From the NCBI RefSeq assembly GCF_902635505.1, contig NC_045430.1:1676677-1740676 (forward strand): 64,000 bases of DNA, in the 5' to 3' direction. This document shows, one piece after another, positions 55,401 through 64,000 of this stretch. The first letter of the stretch is position 1, and every line of letters starts with the position of its first letter. Made by a program: the position numbers and the translations under genes. Source of the stretch: Sarcophilus harrisii. Taxonomy: Eukaryota > Chordata > Mammalia > Dasyuromorphia > Dasyuridae. The notes under the pieces were generated by a model. It had not been told where the DNA came from. It saw only the letters and a list, made by a program, of their open reading frames with translations, and made no database searches.

Positions 55401-58400
55401 CCACCTGTTTGTTAGCAAGAGCCAGGAAAACCTAGGAGCCAGACAAGTTTTCCGAAGTTGGGTAGGAGATTGGTCTGGTGAGAATTGACTGTGAATCAGG
55501 AAGGGGAAAGACAGTTTTCTGCCCTTCTGCAGGGGGCAGAGTATTGCTAAGTGATCTGGTAACTCAGGATGCCTTTGGGGCATTAACTTCTGAATGTAAC
55601 CATTATTCATTCATTGCACAGTTTCCATTAGGAAATGTAGCTTGATTTCCAGACTAGCATACAAGGGGGTCAGTCCTATAGGTAGGGTTCGTGCTCAGCT
55701 CCTCACTGAACAGGTTGTATGGACCTGTTGTGTGCAGGCCTTGTTCCAGCTGCTGAGTAGAAAGGTGACTGCTAATAGTTCCCTGCCTTTTTTACAGGGA
55801 CGGTGAAACACACATATCCCAAATAAATAATTGTCAGCATGGTCAAGAGTCCTGGCAGCTGGCAGGGGTGTGGGACATCTCCCTTCCAGAAGGACCTTGA
55901 AGGGATGAGGATTCGGATCAAAGATGGTCACAGGGACTGTCATGTAGTGATTAAAGGGACTTTGAGTGTAGAGACCAGAGGTTCTTCACCTTTTGAGGGG
56001 GGGAAGAAGGGAAGAAGCTGTGGGTAATCAGTGACTATGGGTGGAACTCTTCTCTGGATAACATTTTTAAATGTATGAAATAAAACACAAATAAAACAAG
56101 GATAATAAAGAAAACCAAGTCTTGAAATAGTCTTCAAATTATTTAAAAGCCAGCAAGTTTAAGGTCCCAGGTCAGGAATCTCTGCTCAAGAAAACTATAG
56201 AAAGCTTGGCTCATGGCCACTTGGGTTGGAAGGGCGGAGCTGTGAAGAGAAAGGAAGGGACACAAGGCTGGAGAAGATGCGGGCTGGAGAGGGATGAGAG
56301 ATGGTCCAGAGTGCCTGGCTCTGGTGGCTAAAGGGAGCTTCTGCAGGCCTTTTGGGTTGGCTGTGGCTCTTGGATGGAATAGGAAGAGTTAGCCTTCAAA
56401 AGAGTTAAGTCTTCAGTATTAAAATTGTAGACATTTAGGTGTCATTTATTCAGGAAACAGGAGCAGTTCCCAAACCACCAACATCCAGTAAGCCTTCAAG
56501 TGCAATTGAGGCCTGCTGGGCAAAGTGCGAGTATTTCTCTAAGGTCTCTTTTGTAGCTCTCATAATTGATTTTAAATTTTATTTGCTTTTTTAGGGAAAT
56601 TTAAAGCAAATAAAGGAACAAATAGAAGACCATAATAAACGCATAGAGAAATTGGAGGAATATACAAATGCATGCATGTAGGTATAGAAGCAAATGTGGT
56701 GATTCTTGTTTGTTGAAGAGTTGAGTCCAGAAGTAGCTCACCTTCTTCCTTCTGCCCCCCCTTTAATTCCTTTCCATCAGAAAGAACATGAAGGTCTTCA
56801 CCACAGGATGTTGGAAGAGTCCCATGCTGGCTGCTTTCCAGAAGTAGAATCCCTTCCTCCCTGGGGAGGCAGGTTAGGGGGAGCAGTAAGAACCTCAATT
56901 GTAGTCAGGAGAACCTGCTTCTCCTCAGCTGTGTAACCCTGTCAGTCACTAAAGCCTCCTTTGCCTCATCTGTAGATGGGGCTTAGCACATCTTGTATGA
57001 CTTTACCAGGGATTTTTGATGTCATGTTAGAAGTCAAAGCATGAGGCAGGTGTCAGCTCGAGGTAGTTTGCTCATTGGTGCTGACGTGGATATCTTGGGA
57101 CCTTTCAGTACAGTTATGGAATTGTGTCATCTTTCAAAGAACTTCATCTGAGAAAGTGAAGCATTTACATGGTGGGGGTTACAAAGACAAGAATGAAGCA
57201 ATCCTTGGCATCAAGCGCCTACTACTCTGGTGGGATGGCAGAAGAGAATAGCACGGGAGCAAAGAGAAAGCAGGAGGGGCAGGAAGCTTTGGGGGGGAAA
57301 GTGCTGGGTGTGAGCTCTATGACCTCTTCAGCACTGAATTCTTTGGCACTGGAAGGGCCTGAAATGCCTTTTTAGTTATAAAAAAGTAATTATATATTTT
57401 TAAAGTTTTAAGTATATATTTATTCTGATATTTTCTAATTACATGTTAAAAAAATTTACCACTCATTTTTTAAAATTTTGAGTTCCAATTCTCTATTTCC
57501 CACCTGCCTTTCCCCCTGCTCCCTGAGAAGGAAAAAATATATCAGTTATACATATGAAGTCATGCAAAAACATTATTCCGTATTATCCATGTTGCAAAAG
57601 AAAATACATACAGAACTAAGTAAAATAAAGTGGTACAAGTATACTTCGATCCTCATTCGAGAGTTGATCAGTTTTCTGTGGCTCTCTGGAGGTGGATAGC
57701 ATTATTCATATGGGTCTTATGGAATTGTCTTGGATCATTGTATTGCTGAAAATAGCTAAGTCTTCTCAGCTGATCATCATGCAGTATTACAGTTACTCTC
57801 TTTTTTTTTATTATTTAATAGCCTTTTATTTACAGGATATATACATGGGTAACTTTACAGCACCAACAATTGCCAAAACCCTTGTTCCAATTTTTCACCT
57901 CTTACCCCCCCCTCCCCCAGATGGCAGGATGACCAGTAGATGTTAAATATATTAAAATATAACTTAGATACACAATAAGTATACATGACCAAAACATTAT
58001 TTTGCTGTATAAAAAGAATCAGACTCTGAATTATTGTACAATTAGCTTGTGAAGGAAATCAAAAATGCATGTGTGCATAAATATAGGGATTGGGAATTTA
58101 ATGTAATGGTTTTTAGTCATCTCCCAGAGTTATTTTTCTGGGCATAGCTAGTTCAGTTCATTACTGCTCCATTAGAAATGATTTGGTTGATCTCATTGCC
58201 GAGGATGGCCTGATCCATCAGAACTGGTCATCATCTAGTATTGTTGTTGAAGTATATAATGATCTCCTGGTCCTGATCATTTCACTCAGCATCAGTTCGT
58301 GTAAGTCTCTCCAGGCCTTTCTGAAATCATCCTGTTGGTCATTTCTTACAGAACAATAATATTCCATAATTTTCATATACCACAATTTATTCAGCCATTC

Positions 58401-60770
58401 TCCAACTGATGGACATCCATTCAGTTTCCAGTTTCTAGCCACTACAAAAAGGGCTGCCACAAACATTCGTGCACATACAGGTCCCTTTCCCTTCTTTATA
58501 ATCTCTTTGGGATATAATCCCAGTAGTAACACTGCTGGATCAAAGGGTATGCACAGCTTGATATACAGTTACTCTCTATAATATTTTCTTGCTTCTGATT
58601 CCTTTATTTTGTATCTATTCACATGAGTCTTTCTTGCTTCTGATTCCTTTATTTTGTATCTGTTCATTTGAGTCTTTCCATCCTTCCTGTCACTTCTTCT
58701 AGCACAGTAGTAGTCCATCACATCATAAGACCACATCTTATTCATCAATTCCTCAGTGGATGGCATCTCCTCACTGTCTATTTCTTTGCTACCAAAAAAA
58801 GAACTGCTGCTGGTATCTTTATACCCATAGGTCCTTTTCCTTTTTCTTTGATCACTGTGATACAGACCTAGCGAAGGTATTGCTGGCTCAAAGAGTAAGC
58901 AGAATTTTGTAGAACATTAGGTGCACTTCCAAATTATTCTCCAGAATGCTCTTTAGAATTAATAAAAGAATGTTTAAGTTAGCAACAAGAAGTAGAATTT
59001 GTACTAAGTACAAGACATCCTAAATTGGAAAGATAGCGAATCTTCATTACTGGTGGATTTCAAGTGGTGGCCAGATGACCATTTATCAGGGATGCCATTT
59101 GCATCGAAACTAGATGTCCTCAGCCATGACTTTCGATTCTTTGGGATGGTCTGGGTTACATTAGATTCTTCTCTGAGTGCCCTACCCTACTTGTGGTGAC
59201 CATGTAATTAATCTGCCTCTCCCCCTACACCATTCCTGACAACAGCAGATGACATCATCTCGCTTTTCATTTCCTCTATGTCATTGTGGCATCTAGCGAT
59301 TGTTTGAAAGAGAAAACCCAACAAGAAGAAGCCCTCGTTAAGGAAATTGAGGAGTCCAAAGTCAGAATGGTCAAAGTGAATGAAGAATTGAGTTTCATCA
59401 GAATGGAGTTACAGGATGCACGCATTGATCATCATGAAGGAAAGCGCCAGCAAAAGAAAGTAGAGATTCTGGAGTGCTTGAAAAGGCTTTATCCCGAGTC
59501 TGTGGTAACTAGAACGTTTGACTTAGGCATTCTGGGTGAATTAGATTTGGAGCTTTTTGGTTCAGTGGGAAAAACAAATGTGATTGAGAAGCTAAGATGT
59601 GGAGGTCAGGCAGAAGCCACAGTTTGAGCAGCAGACAGGCACCGAGTCTGGCCGAGGTGCCTTTGGACCCCCTGGCAGCGCTGGGTTCTTGGGGTTCTAT
59701 AGTGTTTGGAGTACTTAGAAGCAAGCCTTTTCACAAGTACTCTGAGCAGTCAAATTCCCTATTTTACAGATGTAAAATGTGGCTTGCCCAGAGTCATATG
59801 GCCAGGGAGGGTCGGAGCTGGGGCTGGAAGGTAATGGGCTTCCTGATTCCCAGGCAGGGGCTCTTTCCACTGGACCATACTGTCTTGTAGAGCAAATAAG
59901 ACTTCATGAATATTATAAAAGATCCACGGTTTCCTTAATCACCAGTACAGATTGTAGCCCTTTACCTAATCCTCGTGAGTTACTGTGGCCAAAAAAATTC
60001 CTCTTTTTGGCCCCAGCTTCCTGGGAGCGAGTCTCTGAACTTGACCGGAGTGGCCAAGTCTCATGTTAGGTTGGTCCTTGAAGCCTTTCTGGCAGCTTGT
60101 GGGTCTTGCCCACCAGATGCTCATCCTTTCCCTGCCATAGGGTAGGGGCTCCTTATCATGAGCCCTTGGAGTAGACAGAAATGAATGCAGACCTCCTTGA
60201 GCCTAAAGAACAATAAGCTACAAATGTGTTTCCCTGAAGACAGTCCTTGTGGCAAACCTATTTTTAATCAGTTGGAGTATTTTCCTAGACTTTTCAGAGT
60301 CTGCTCTTATTTCAGTTGCCTTGTTTAAAAACATGGCATTTTAGATGATTTCTGAAACATTTGGCTTCTGAAATGGCTGGAATCACCTTTCAAGGTTCTT
60401 CATTCTGTACATTTAGAGTACTTGAAAAAAATGCAAGATGCTAGTGACATTTGCAAGTCTGCACTTGTAGCAAAATCAAGGGAATTTTTTATCCTCTTGA
60501 AAATGATAGATTTGTGCTTTTTGGTTAAACTGAAAGAAATCATGCACTAAATACTCGTGTGCTTTTCTTTTGAACTTTCCCAAGTTTGGCAGACTCCTTG
60601 ATTTATGTCATCCCATTCATAAGAAGTACCAACTTGCTGTGACCAAACTCTTTGGCAGATACTTAACAGCTATTGTGGTAGTTTCTGAAAAAATAGCAAG
60701 AGATTGCATTCGATTCCTGAAAGAAGAAAGAGCTGAAGCTGAGACGTTCCTTGCTCTGGATAACCTTGAT
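43312..60770 (+). CDS. SMC1B: SMC1-beta, meiotic cohesin subunit (N-terminal part; continues beyond the window)
   Basis: ATPase of the meiosis-specific cohesin complex. It pairs with SMC3 and REC8/RAD21L/STAG3 to hold sister chromatids and protect chromosome axes and telomeres in meiocytes. Visible exons: 43312-43414, 43717-43905, 52740-52978, 53260-53518, 55217-55357, 56595-56677, 59297-59504 and 60585-60770. They cover the N-terminal head with Walker A (GPNGSGKSN, split by intron 1), the first long coiled coil, and the start of the hinge ([20 protein letters not shown]). The match to mammalian SMC1B is close. About 100 residues between 43905 and 52740 are not visible. The phases there (1 out, 0 in) are incompatible, so one or two exons must lie in the poor-quality block or a gap. 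The second half of the protein is off the right edge. Confidence 0.96.
43415..43716 (+). repeat. SMC1B intron 1, G-rich GCC/GGGAGG-type repeat
   Basis: A 302-bp intron made largely of degenerate GGGAGGGGCGCCGCCGGGAG units (about 43500-43670) and runs of four or more G on the coding strand. It is dense in potential G-quadruplex motifs. Confidence 0.85.
43717..43905 (+). CDS. SMC1B: SMC1B exon 2
   Basis: Acceptor CCCCCAG. Encodes [40 protein letters not shown], then [22 protein letters not shown] and donor GTGCGT, phase 1. It completes the P-loop lysine and serine and the first strand-helix set of the ATPase head. Confidence 0.97.
43906..44090. repeat. C-rich CCCCTCCATCC repeat in SMC1B intron 2
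   Basis: Repeated CCCCTCCATCCCTCCTCCTG units fill about 43915-44060, right before the poor-quality block begins. Confidence 0.85.
44090..45335. other. Poor-quality or degenerate block within SMC1B
   Basis: Sequence texture changes abruptly: short homopolymer runs everywhere (AAACCCC, GGGGAAA, TTTTAAAA), no recognisable repeat family, no SMC1B exon. Ordinary genomic text resumes near 45335. The missing SMC1B exons should fall between 43905 and 52740, and this is the only part of that interval that is not readable as normal sequence or known repeats. Confidence 0.6.
45335..46590. other. SMC1B intron sequence, MIR only
   Basis: Apparently normal unique sequence with a MIR at about 45640-45765. 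No SMC1B exon is visible. Confidence 0.55.
45640..45765 (-). mobile_element. MIR SINE
   Basis: TTTCACAGATGAGGAAACTT, then CAGCTCACCCAGCTCC and GACTTGAAGTCTCCCTGACT, a reverse MIR. Confidence 0.75.
47189..47512 (+). mobile_element. L1 3'-end insertion with 17-bp target duplication
   Basis: Marsupial L1 3' UTR text (GGAGGGAGGGAGGGGAAAAA, AATGTTGTAAAAAATTAC, AATAAAAAGTTATAATTA). It is flanked by AATAAAACATTGATTCA at 47172-47188 and AATAAAACATTGAGTCA at 47513-47529, a 17-bp duplication with one mismatch. Strongly 5'-truncated. Confidence 0.85.
47557..47695 (-). mobile_element. WSINE1-like SINE with 9-bp target duplication
   Basis: Poly-T, then TGGGGTTAAGTGACTTGCCC, AGGGTCACATAGCTAGGAAG and terminal ACTAGCTGCCCC, the reverse complement of a full SINE. 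It is flanked by TATAACAAC at 47548-47556 and 47696-47704. Confidence 0.92.
47945..48190 (-). mobile_element. MIR/THER-type SINE
   Basis: ATGCTTATGATGTGCCAGGC, then CCATTTTACAGGTGAGGAAC, CTACCCAGCTAGGAAG and a terminal CACTGTGCCAC. It is a long reverse MIR-class SINE within the L1 relic. Confidence 0.82.
48410..49120. other. SMC1B intron sequence, no exon seen
   Basis: Contains a plus-strand MIR fragment at about 48750-48860 (CTGTGACCCTGGGCAGGCCA). An open frame at 48387-48641 has no recognisable similarity and is not called. Confidence 0.5.
49125..49690 (-). mobile_element. L1 3' end, relic
   Basis: Contains TTGCAATTGTCTTGGATCAT, CAGCGTTGCTGTTGCTGTGT, TTCACTTAGCATCAGTTCGT and GATGGGCAGCCCTTTGTTTC, reverse complements of the L1 3' region. 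Confidence 0.85.
49691..50613. other. SMC1B intron sequence with MIR fragments
   Basis: MIR tail (plus) at about 50080-50130 (GCATGGTGCCTGGTAGGTGC) and a reverse MIR fragment at about 50255-50360. No exon seen. Confidence 0.5.
50628..52064 (-). mobile_element. Young 5'-truncated L1 insertion with 14-bp target duplication
   Basis: A 1.44 kb copy of the 3' end of marsupial L1, antisense to SMC1B. It has a poly-A tail (poly-T at 50628-50640) and an uninterrupted ORF2 C-terminal frame at 51064-51675 with [13 protein letters not shown] and [19 protein letters not shown]. It is flanked by perfect CTCAGAGTCTTCTT at 50614-50627 and 52065-52078. The open frame and intact duplication indicate recent insertion. 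Confidence 0.95.
52079..52739. other. SMC1B intron sequence, no other feature seen
   Basis: Unique intron leading to the acceptor CCCAATCAG at 52739. Confidence 0.6.
52740..52978 (+). CDS. SMC1B: SMC1B coiled-coil exon (probably exon 5)
   Basis: Encodes [40 protein letters not shown] through [12 protein letters not shown]. Donor GTGAGT, phase 0 in and 2 out. It matches the human segment that follows the missing EKEEAERYQ region. Confidence 0.96.
53260..53518 (+). CDS. SMC1B: SMC1B coiled-coil exon (probably exon 6)
   Basis: Encodes [40 protein letters not shown] through [22 protein letters not shown]. Acceptor TCTTCCCAG, donor GTGAGA, phase 2 in and 0 out. Nearly identical to human SMC1B over [20 protein letters not shown]. 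Confidence 0.97.
53765..54165 (-). mobile_element. Non-LTR retrotransposon C-terminal relic with zinc finger (family uncertain)
   Basis: Minus-strand translation gives KDTLKGSL near 54100, then [16 protein letters not shown] and [20 protein letters not shown] near 53900. A KDTL motif followed by a terminal C2H2-type CPTCGR...GLISH finger is typical of the end of some RTE/CR1-like reverse transcriptase ORFs, not of the L1s elsewhere in the window. It carries several stops and frameshifts. Confidence 0.7.
54166..54580. other. AT-rich SMC1B intron sequence
   Basis: No recognised feature. Confidence 0.5.
54581..54840 (+). mobile_element. MAR1/MON1-type SINE
   Basis: Near full length: GAGGGCAACTAGATGTTACA start, GGCCTGGAATCAGGAAGACT, AAATGAACTGGAGAAGGAAA, GGAAAACCCCAAATGTGGGG and an AAAGGACTGGACAACAACC end. 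Confidence 0.93.
54841..55216. other. SMC1B intron sequence, nothing recognised
   Basis: Unique AT-rich intron up to acceptor TTTATCCAG. Confidence 0.55.
55217..55357 (+). CDS. SMC1B: SMC1B coiled-coil exon (probably exon 7)
   Basis: Encodes [40 protein letters not shown] and RRRTEVQ, phase 0 on both sides, donor [21 protein letters not shown] is identical to human. Confidence 0.97.
55358..56594. other. SMC1B intron, nothing recognised
   Basis: Unique intron sequence with no clear repeat or exon; ends at acceptor CTTTTTTAG. Confidence 0.55.
56595..56677 (+). CDS. SMC1B: SMC1B coiled-coil exon (probably exon 8)
   Basis: Encodes [27 protein letters not shown] plus two bases. Phase 0 in and 2 out, donor GTAGGT. 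Joined to the next exon it gives Ile where human has Met. Confidence 0.95.
56678..57400. other. SMC1B intron with MIR fragment
   Basis: A plus-strand MIR fragment is visible at about 56880-56990 (GCCTCCTTTGCCTCATCTGT). Nothing else recognised. Confidence 0.5.
57400..58960 (-). mobile_element. Old L1 3' relic, split by a younger L1
   Basis: Left part has CATATGAAGTCATGCAAAAA, GGAATTGTCTTGGATCATTG and GCTGATCATCATGCAGTATT. The right part (58578-58960) continues with TAGTCCATCACATCATAAGA and CAGTGGATGGCATCTCCTCA. The interruption is the L1 at 57802-58563. A 45-bp tandem duplication (CTTGCTTCTGATTCCTTTAT unit) lies at about 58586-58676. Confidence 0.82.
57802..58563 (-). mobile_element. Young 5'-truncated L1 nested in an older L1
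   Basis: A 762-bp 3'-end copy of the same L1 subfamily as 50628-52064, differing by only a few percent by eye. It is flanked by perfect TACAGTTACTCTCT at 57788-57801 and 58564-58577. Antisense to SMC1B. Part of the ORF2 C-terminus remains open (58218-58532). Confidence 0.95.
58961..59296. other. SMC1B intron, nothing recognised
   Basis: Short unique intron stretch ending at acceptor GCATCTAG. Confidence 0.55.
59297..59504 (+). CDS. SMC1B: SMC1B coiled-coil exon (probably exon 9)
   Basis: Encodes [40 protein letters not shown] and [23 protein letters not shown]. Phase 2 in and 0 out, donor GTAACT. EGKRQQK and LKRLYP match human at the coiled-coil/hinge boundary. Confidence 0.96.
59505..60584. 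other. SMC1B intron with MIR
   Basis: Reverse MIR at about 59715-59885 (CAGATGTAAAATGTGGCTTG, GCCCAGAGTCATATGGCCAG). The rest is unique sequence. Confidence 0.55.
60585..60770 (+). CDS. SMC1B: SMC1B hinge-start exon (probably exon 10)
   Basis: Encodes [40 protein letters not shown] and [19 protein letters not shown]. Phase 0 on both sides, acceptor CTTTCCCAAG, donor GTAAGT. This is the first half of the SMC hinge, which dimerises with SMC3. Confidence 0.97.
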
Positions 60771-63700
60771 GTAAGTATCTTTCATAAGTCATGATAAAGT
60801 GGTATCCTCTTGCTGAGCTGACCTTCCACAATAACGTGCTGCTTCTGGAAGGCCCTCAAAGGCAGGAAGCACATACTGTCCAGTTGTACTGTGAGAGCCT
60901 GCTTGGCAAGCCAATTTTCACAGAAGCACTGAAGGTATGAGCTTGGAGCATCACAGGCCAATTCAAAGGCTCGGTTGCCAACATTCATCAGTTGGATGAA
61001 CATTCAGGGAGCACGTGCTGAACGACAGGTCCCAGAAACAGAAATGACATCCCATGCTCGTGGAGGACACTATCTTCATATGTAGATGTGCAAACAATAG
61101 ACACGTCCTAATTCAGAGGGCCAGGAGAACCATTAACGAAAGGGACCAAGAGAGCTTCCATGTAGAAGATGAGATCTGAGCTGTGTCTTGGAGGTAATGA
61201 GGGAACCCCTTCCAGGTGTGGGAGATGGGTGAAGCCATACAGGCCACAAAGGGGAGCAGTGTGTAAGACAGTTGGAAAAGGTAATTGGGGCCAGACTGCA
61301 TAGAGCCTTGAATGCCAGAGAAAGTGGCTTATCTTTAGTCGTAGAGGTCATCCCTAGAGTTCCCTGAGTAGAGACTGGGAGAGACTTGAGGTGGGGAGAC
61401 CATTGGAGGCTACCTGAATAGTTCAGGTGAGAGGTGATGATCTCATCACATGCGACTATGGTTGTGGGAATGAAGAGAGGGGAAGGGATATGAGAGATGT
61501 TGTCAAGGTGGAAAAAAGACTTGGTTCCATGTTGGATATAGTGAGGCTAACTGAGGGATCCTCCTCAGCACTGGTGGTGCCCTTCCAAAATGTGGATTTT
61601 CTTTCAGATGTGTTGGGCTTGAGATGCCCGCAGGCCATCTGGTTTCAGAAATCCAGTAGCCAGTTGATGATTTTAGAGACTAGGACAAGAATCAAAGTTC
61701 TGGAGTTAGCTCTGTCAAGAAGATCAGTAAACTCGTTGTGGAAAGGGCCCAGAACCTTGGCTTAGAGCCACAATCGAGGAGCACGATAGGGATGGAGATC
61801 ACCTGGGGAGGCTTGGGAACAGCTGGAAGATCTAAGAAAAGCATTGTCAGGAAAAGCCAGAAAAGAGGGTGGCCACCATGATCAGACCCTGCAGAGCCCG
61901 TGAGGAGCCACAGGACAAAGGCCTTCCGATTTGGCCCTAAAGAGACTATTGGATCTTTTCCCCTTTTATTCTTTGTTATTCAGAGTGATTTTCTGGAAGG
62001 CTGGGAAACATCAGGGACGTCAGAAGGAATCACAGTTTCTTTTGTGAAGGACTTCATTGTAAAGGGAAAAGTTTAGTGATGAGACTGGAAACAAGAAGTT
62101 GTTAGAGGCAGAATCCAGATGATGGGGTGACAGCATTTTTTTCCAGTTTACCTCTTCCATAACAGCCTAGGAAATAGGCCCAGGCAAAATCTGATTGGGA
62201 AAGCCAAAAAAATTAAAAGTCATCGCAAATCATCTGTCTAACCCAGGACCAATTAGGAAGAGAGGCATGGGTAGGGGCTGGGCAAAGCAACAGGAAGCAT
62301 TTGAGCACCCGGGGGCAGAAAGAGGTCCCAGGGGACTTCTGAAGCAGTCCCAAGTAAGACTCAGGGTTACATTCTGTATACTGTATACAGAGTCAGGAGC
62401 AAGCTGGACCTGCCTCCTTGCTGATTGGTTCTCTAGTCCCCATATGCCGTGGCTGCCATGAGCGCTTTCTCTCAACCTTGCACTCTTCAAGCTCTCAGAA
62501 TGGTTTGGTGCCTTCTGAAGTGCCCAGGATGTGGCCATCTCCTTCCACTGTCCTAGAATCCTCTTCTATCTGTCAGAGTCCTCAGCATTTCTGCGCACAC
62601 CTCTTGCCTCCACTTCCTCTCCTCTCACACCAATCTTTTTAAAGTATAGCAATTGCTTAAAATCTGATCTAACTGGATTGATGTGAAACAAGTGTCAGTT
62701 CTGCCTCCTTGACAGTCGATAAAGGGACACCACCATAAAGTGGCATGCCCAGGAGCCCAGATCATTTCTCAGAACTGCTGACTGGCCAGTCATTCCCTCA
62801 GGATTAATTGAAGAAACTGGATTCAAAAAGTTTTGGACAAATGAAGAGAGGAACCATATTTTATTTTGTGCACATGCTTAAGGAAACCATGAAATCAATC
62901 TATTCTGCCCAAATCCCAAAACTTTTAACAGTATATGGCTAGGCATGGCTAGGCCTTTTTGTGAATTACCCAAACTCAGCAAACAGTTGGGTGACAGATG
63001 TTCTGGTTATTGCTAAGTTTTGAAAAGATTTTTCTGCCTTCTGTTGAAATTAATAAATGCTGAGGATAAAGAATTGGGATTGTTTTTTAGTTCCGAATTC
63101 TCTCCCTCCCCCAACCCCAATAAGAAGGCAACAAAACCAAAATCTGTTATAACCTCTACTGTAGTCTTGCAGAACTCATTTCCCAGCGAGTCATGTCTCC
63201 CACCCAAAGCAACCACAACATGCTTTAATCTGCACCCTGAGCCCATCAGCTGTCTTTCTGCAGGTGTTTTCTCAGGAGTCCTTTGGATTTGGGGTGGATC
63301 ATGGTATTGCTGTTTGGGTACATTGTTCTCTGGTTCTGCTTCCTTCATTTTGTATCAGTTTCTGTGAGTCCTCTTAGGTATTTTTACAAAGAGAACTCAG
63401 TTGAGATCAGATCCATAAATTGGAAATGGACTCTGTCAGTGGTGATCTTGACTCACACCCTGAAGAAAAGCAGGGGAGGTACATGGCTCAGGTCACCAGA
63501 GGATGGCAGGGAGCTGAATGGGACTGCAGGGCCCAGATTTGGAGGTATAGAAGAGGAACAAAAGGAAGGGCCCTGCCCTTCCATGCAGGACATGCCCCCA
63601 AAGTATCTCAGAATCAACATATCCAGAATGGAACTCTGAGCCTCTGAATTGGTCACCCCAACCCTCTGTTGTCTTTCTCTAAGTGGAAGTTCCTTCAGCC

Positions 63701-64000
63701 TAGGAAGCTTCCATCCCCCAGCATTCCTCCATGGCCTTGAAGATGAAGTGCCCACTTCTCTCTGGCTCATGCTCTCTTTCCTTCTCTTGGAAGCCCTCCT
63801 GGCGCCCCTCGCAGCTCGGCCCAAAGGCTCTTGCCTTTATCAGGGCTTGACTGATCTCCCCCAATCCTGCCAAAGCCCCACATATGTATACTGGGTGTGT
63901 TTGCCAGGCTGGCTGGGGAGTCCACAAGCAACACTGCCTCTGTAGACTTCTGTGGTTCCCAGCCTGGCACATCCTAGTATTCAGGAAATGCTTATTAAGG
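60771..64000. other. SMC1B intron to window end, no further exon seen
   Basis: The next SMC1B segment (hinge continuation) was not found. About 60980-61600 reads like an old interspersed repeat (GAGCCTTGAATGCCAGAGAA, ATTGGAGGCTACCTGAATAG) of a family I cannot name. An L1 relic lies at 63040-63390 and a MIR tail at 63955-64000. Confidence 0.55.
63040..63390 (-). mobile_element. L1 3' relic
   Basis: GTGGATCATGGTATTGCTGT, then GTACATTGTTCTCTGGTTCT and TTCATTTTGTATCAGTTTCT, diverged reverse L1 3' text. Confidence 0.72.

Noticed and set aside
43312-60770. SMC1B as a pseudogene because exons are missing
   Set aside because: All eight visible exons are open, in phase and strongly conserved, with proper splice sites; the loss coincides with abnormal sequence.

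Overview
The window is nuclear DNA from a marsupial (metatherian). The interspersed repeats point this way: 5'-truncated L1s with the marsupial-type 3' end, WSINE1-like and MAR1/MON1-like SINEs, and many MIR copies. The host genes are vertebrate and interrupted by introns. The species cannot be named from the sequence.

Three host genes are recognised, in the order FBLN1(-) - RIBC2(-) - SMC1B(+). This is the arrangement known from human 22q13.31, read in inverted orientation. (1) The 5' end of FBLN1, an extracellular-matrix fibulin, lies at the left. Exon 1 (signal peptide) is at 15650-15734 and exon 2 at 656-761, separated by a 14.9 kb intron; the rest lies off the left edge. A GC-rich CpG-island promoter surrounds exon 1. 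(2) RIBC2, an axonemal doublet-microtubule protein, spans 37492-42965 on the minus strand with six coding exons visible. (3) SMC1B, the meiotic cohesin ATPase, starts at 43312 on the plus strand and runs off the right edge, with eight coding exons visible. RIBC2 and SMC1B are head to head; their start codons are about 350 bp apart in a shared CpG-rich promoter.

Two blocks, about 38.3-39.4 kb and 44.1-45.3 kb, look like poor-quality sequence. Each lies in the interval where a conserved exon should be: the penultimate exon of RIBC2, and about 100 residues (probably two exons) of SMC1B. In both cases the visible exons on either side have incompatible splice phases, so coding sequence must be missing from the assembly rather than from the animal.

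The FBLN1-RIBC2 interval (about 16-37.5 kb) holds long polypyrimidine/polypurine tracts, minisatellites, an L1 relic carrying a short hAT transposon with an 8-bp target duplication, and a 5'-truncated fossil class II endogenous retrovirus (about 26.08-30.91 kb). The fossil's transmembrane-envelope region contains an in-frame 57-bp tandem repeat. The SMC1B introns hold nested L1/SINE insertions, two of them minus-strand L1 copies with clean 14-bp target duplications. No tRNA, rRNA, CRISPR or prokaryotic system is present. I found no convincing new gene system; the most useful observations are the assembly gaps, the repeat-derived minisatellites and the repeat nesting.
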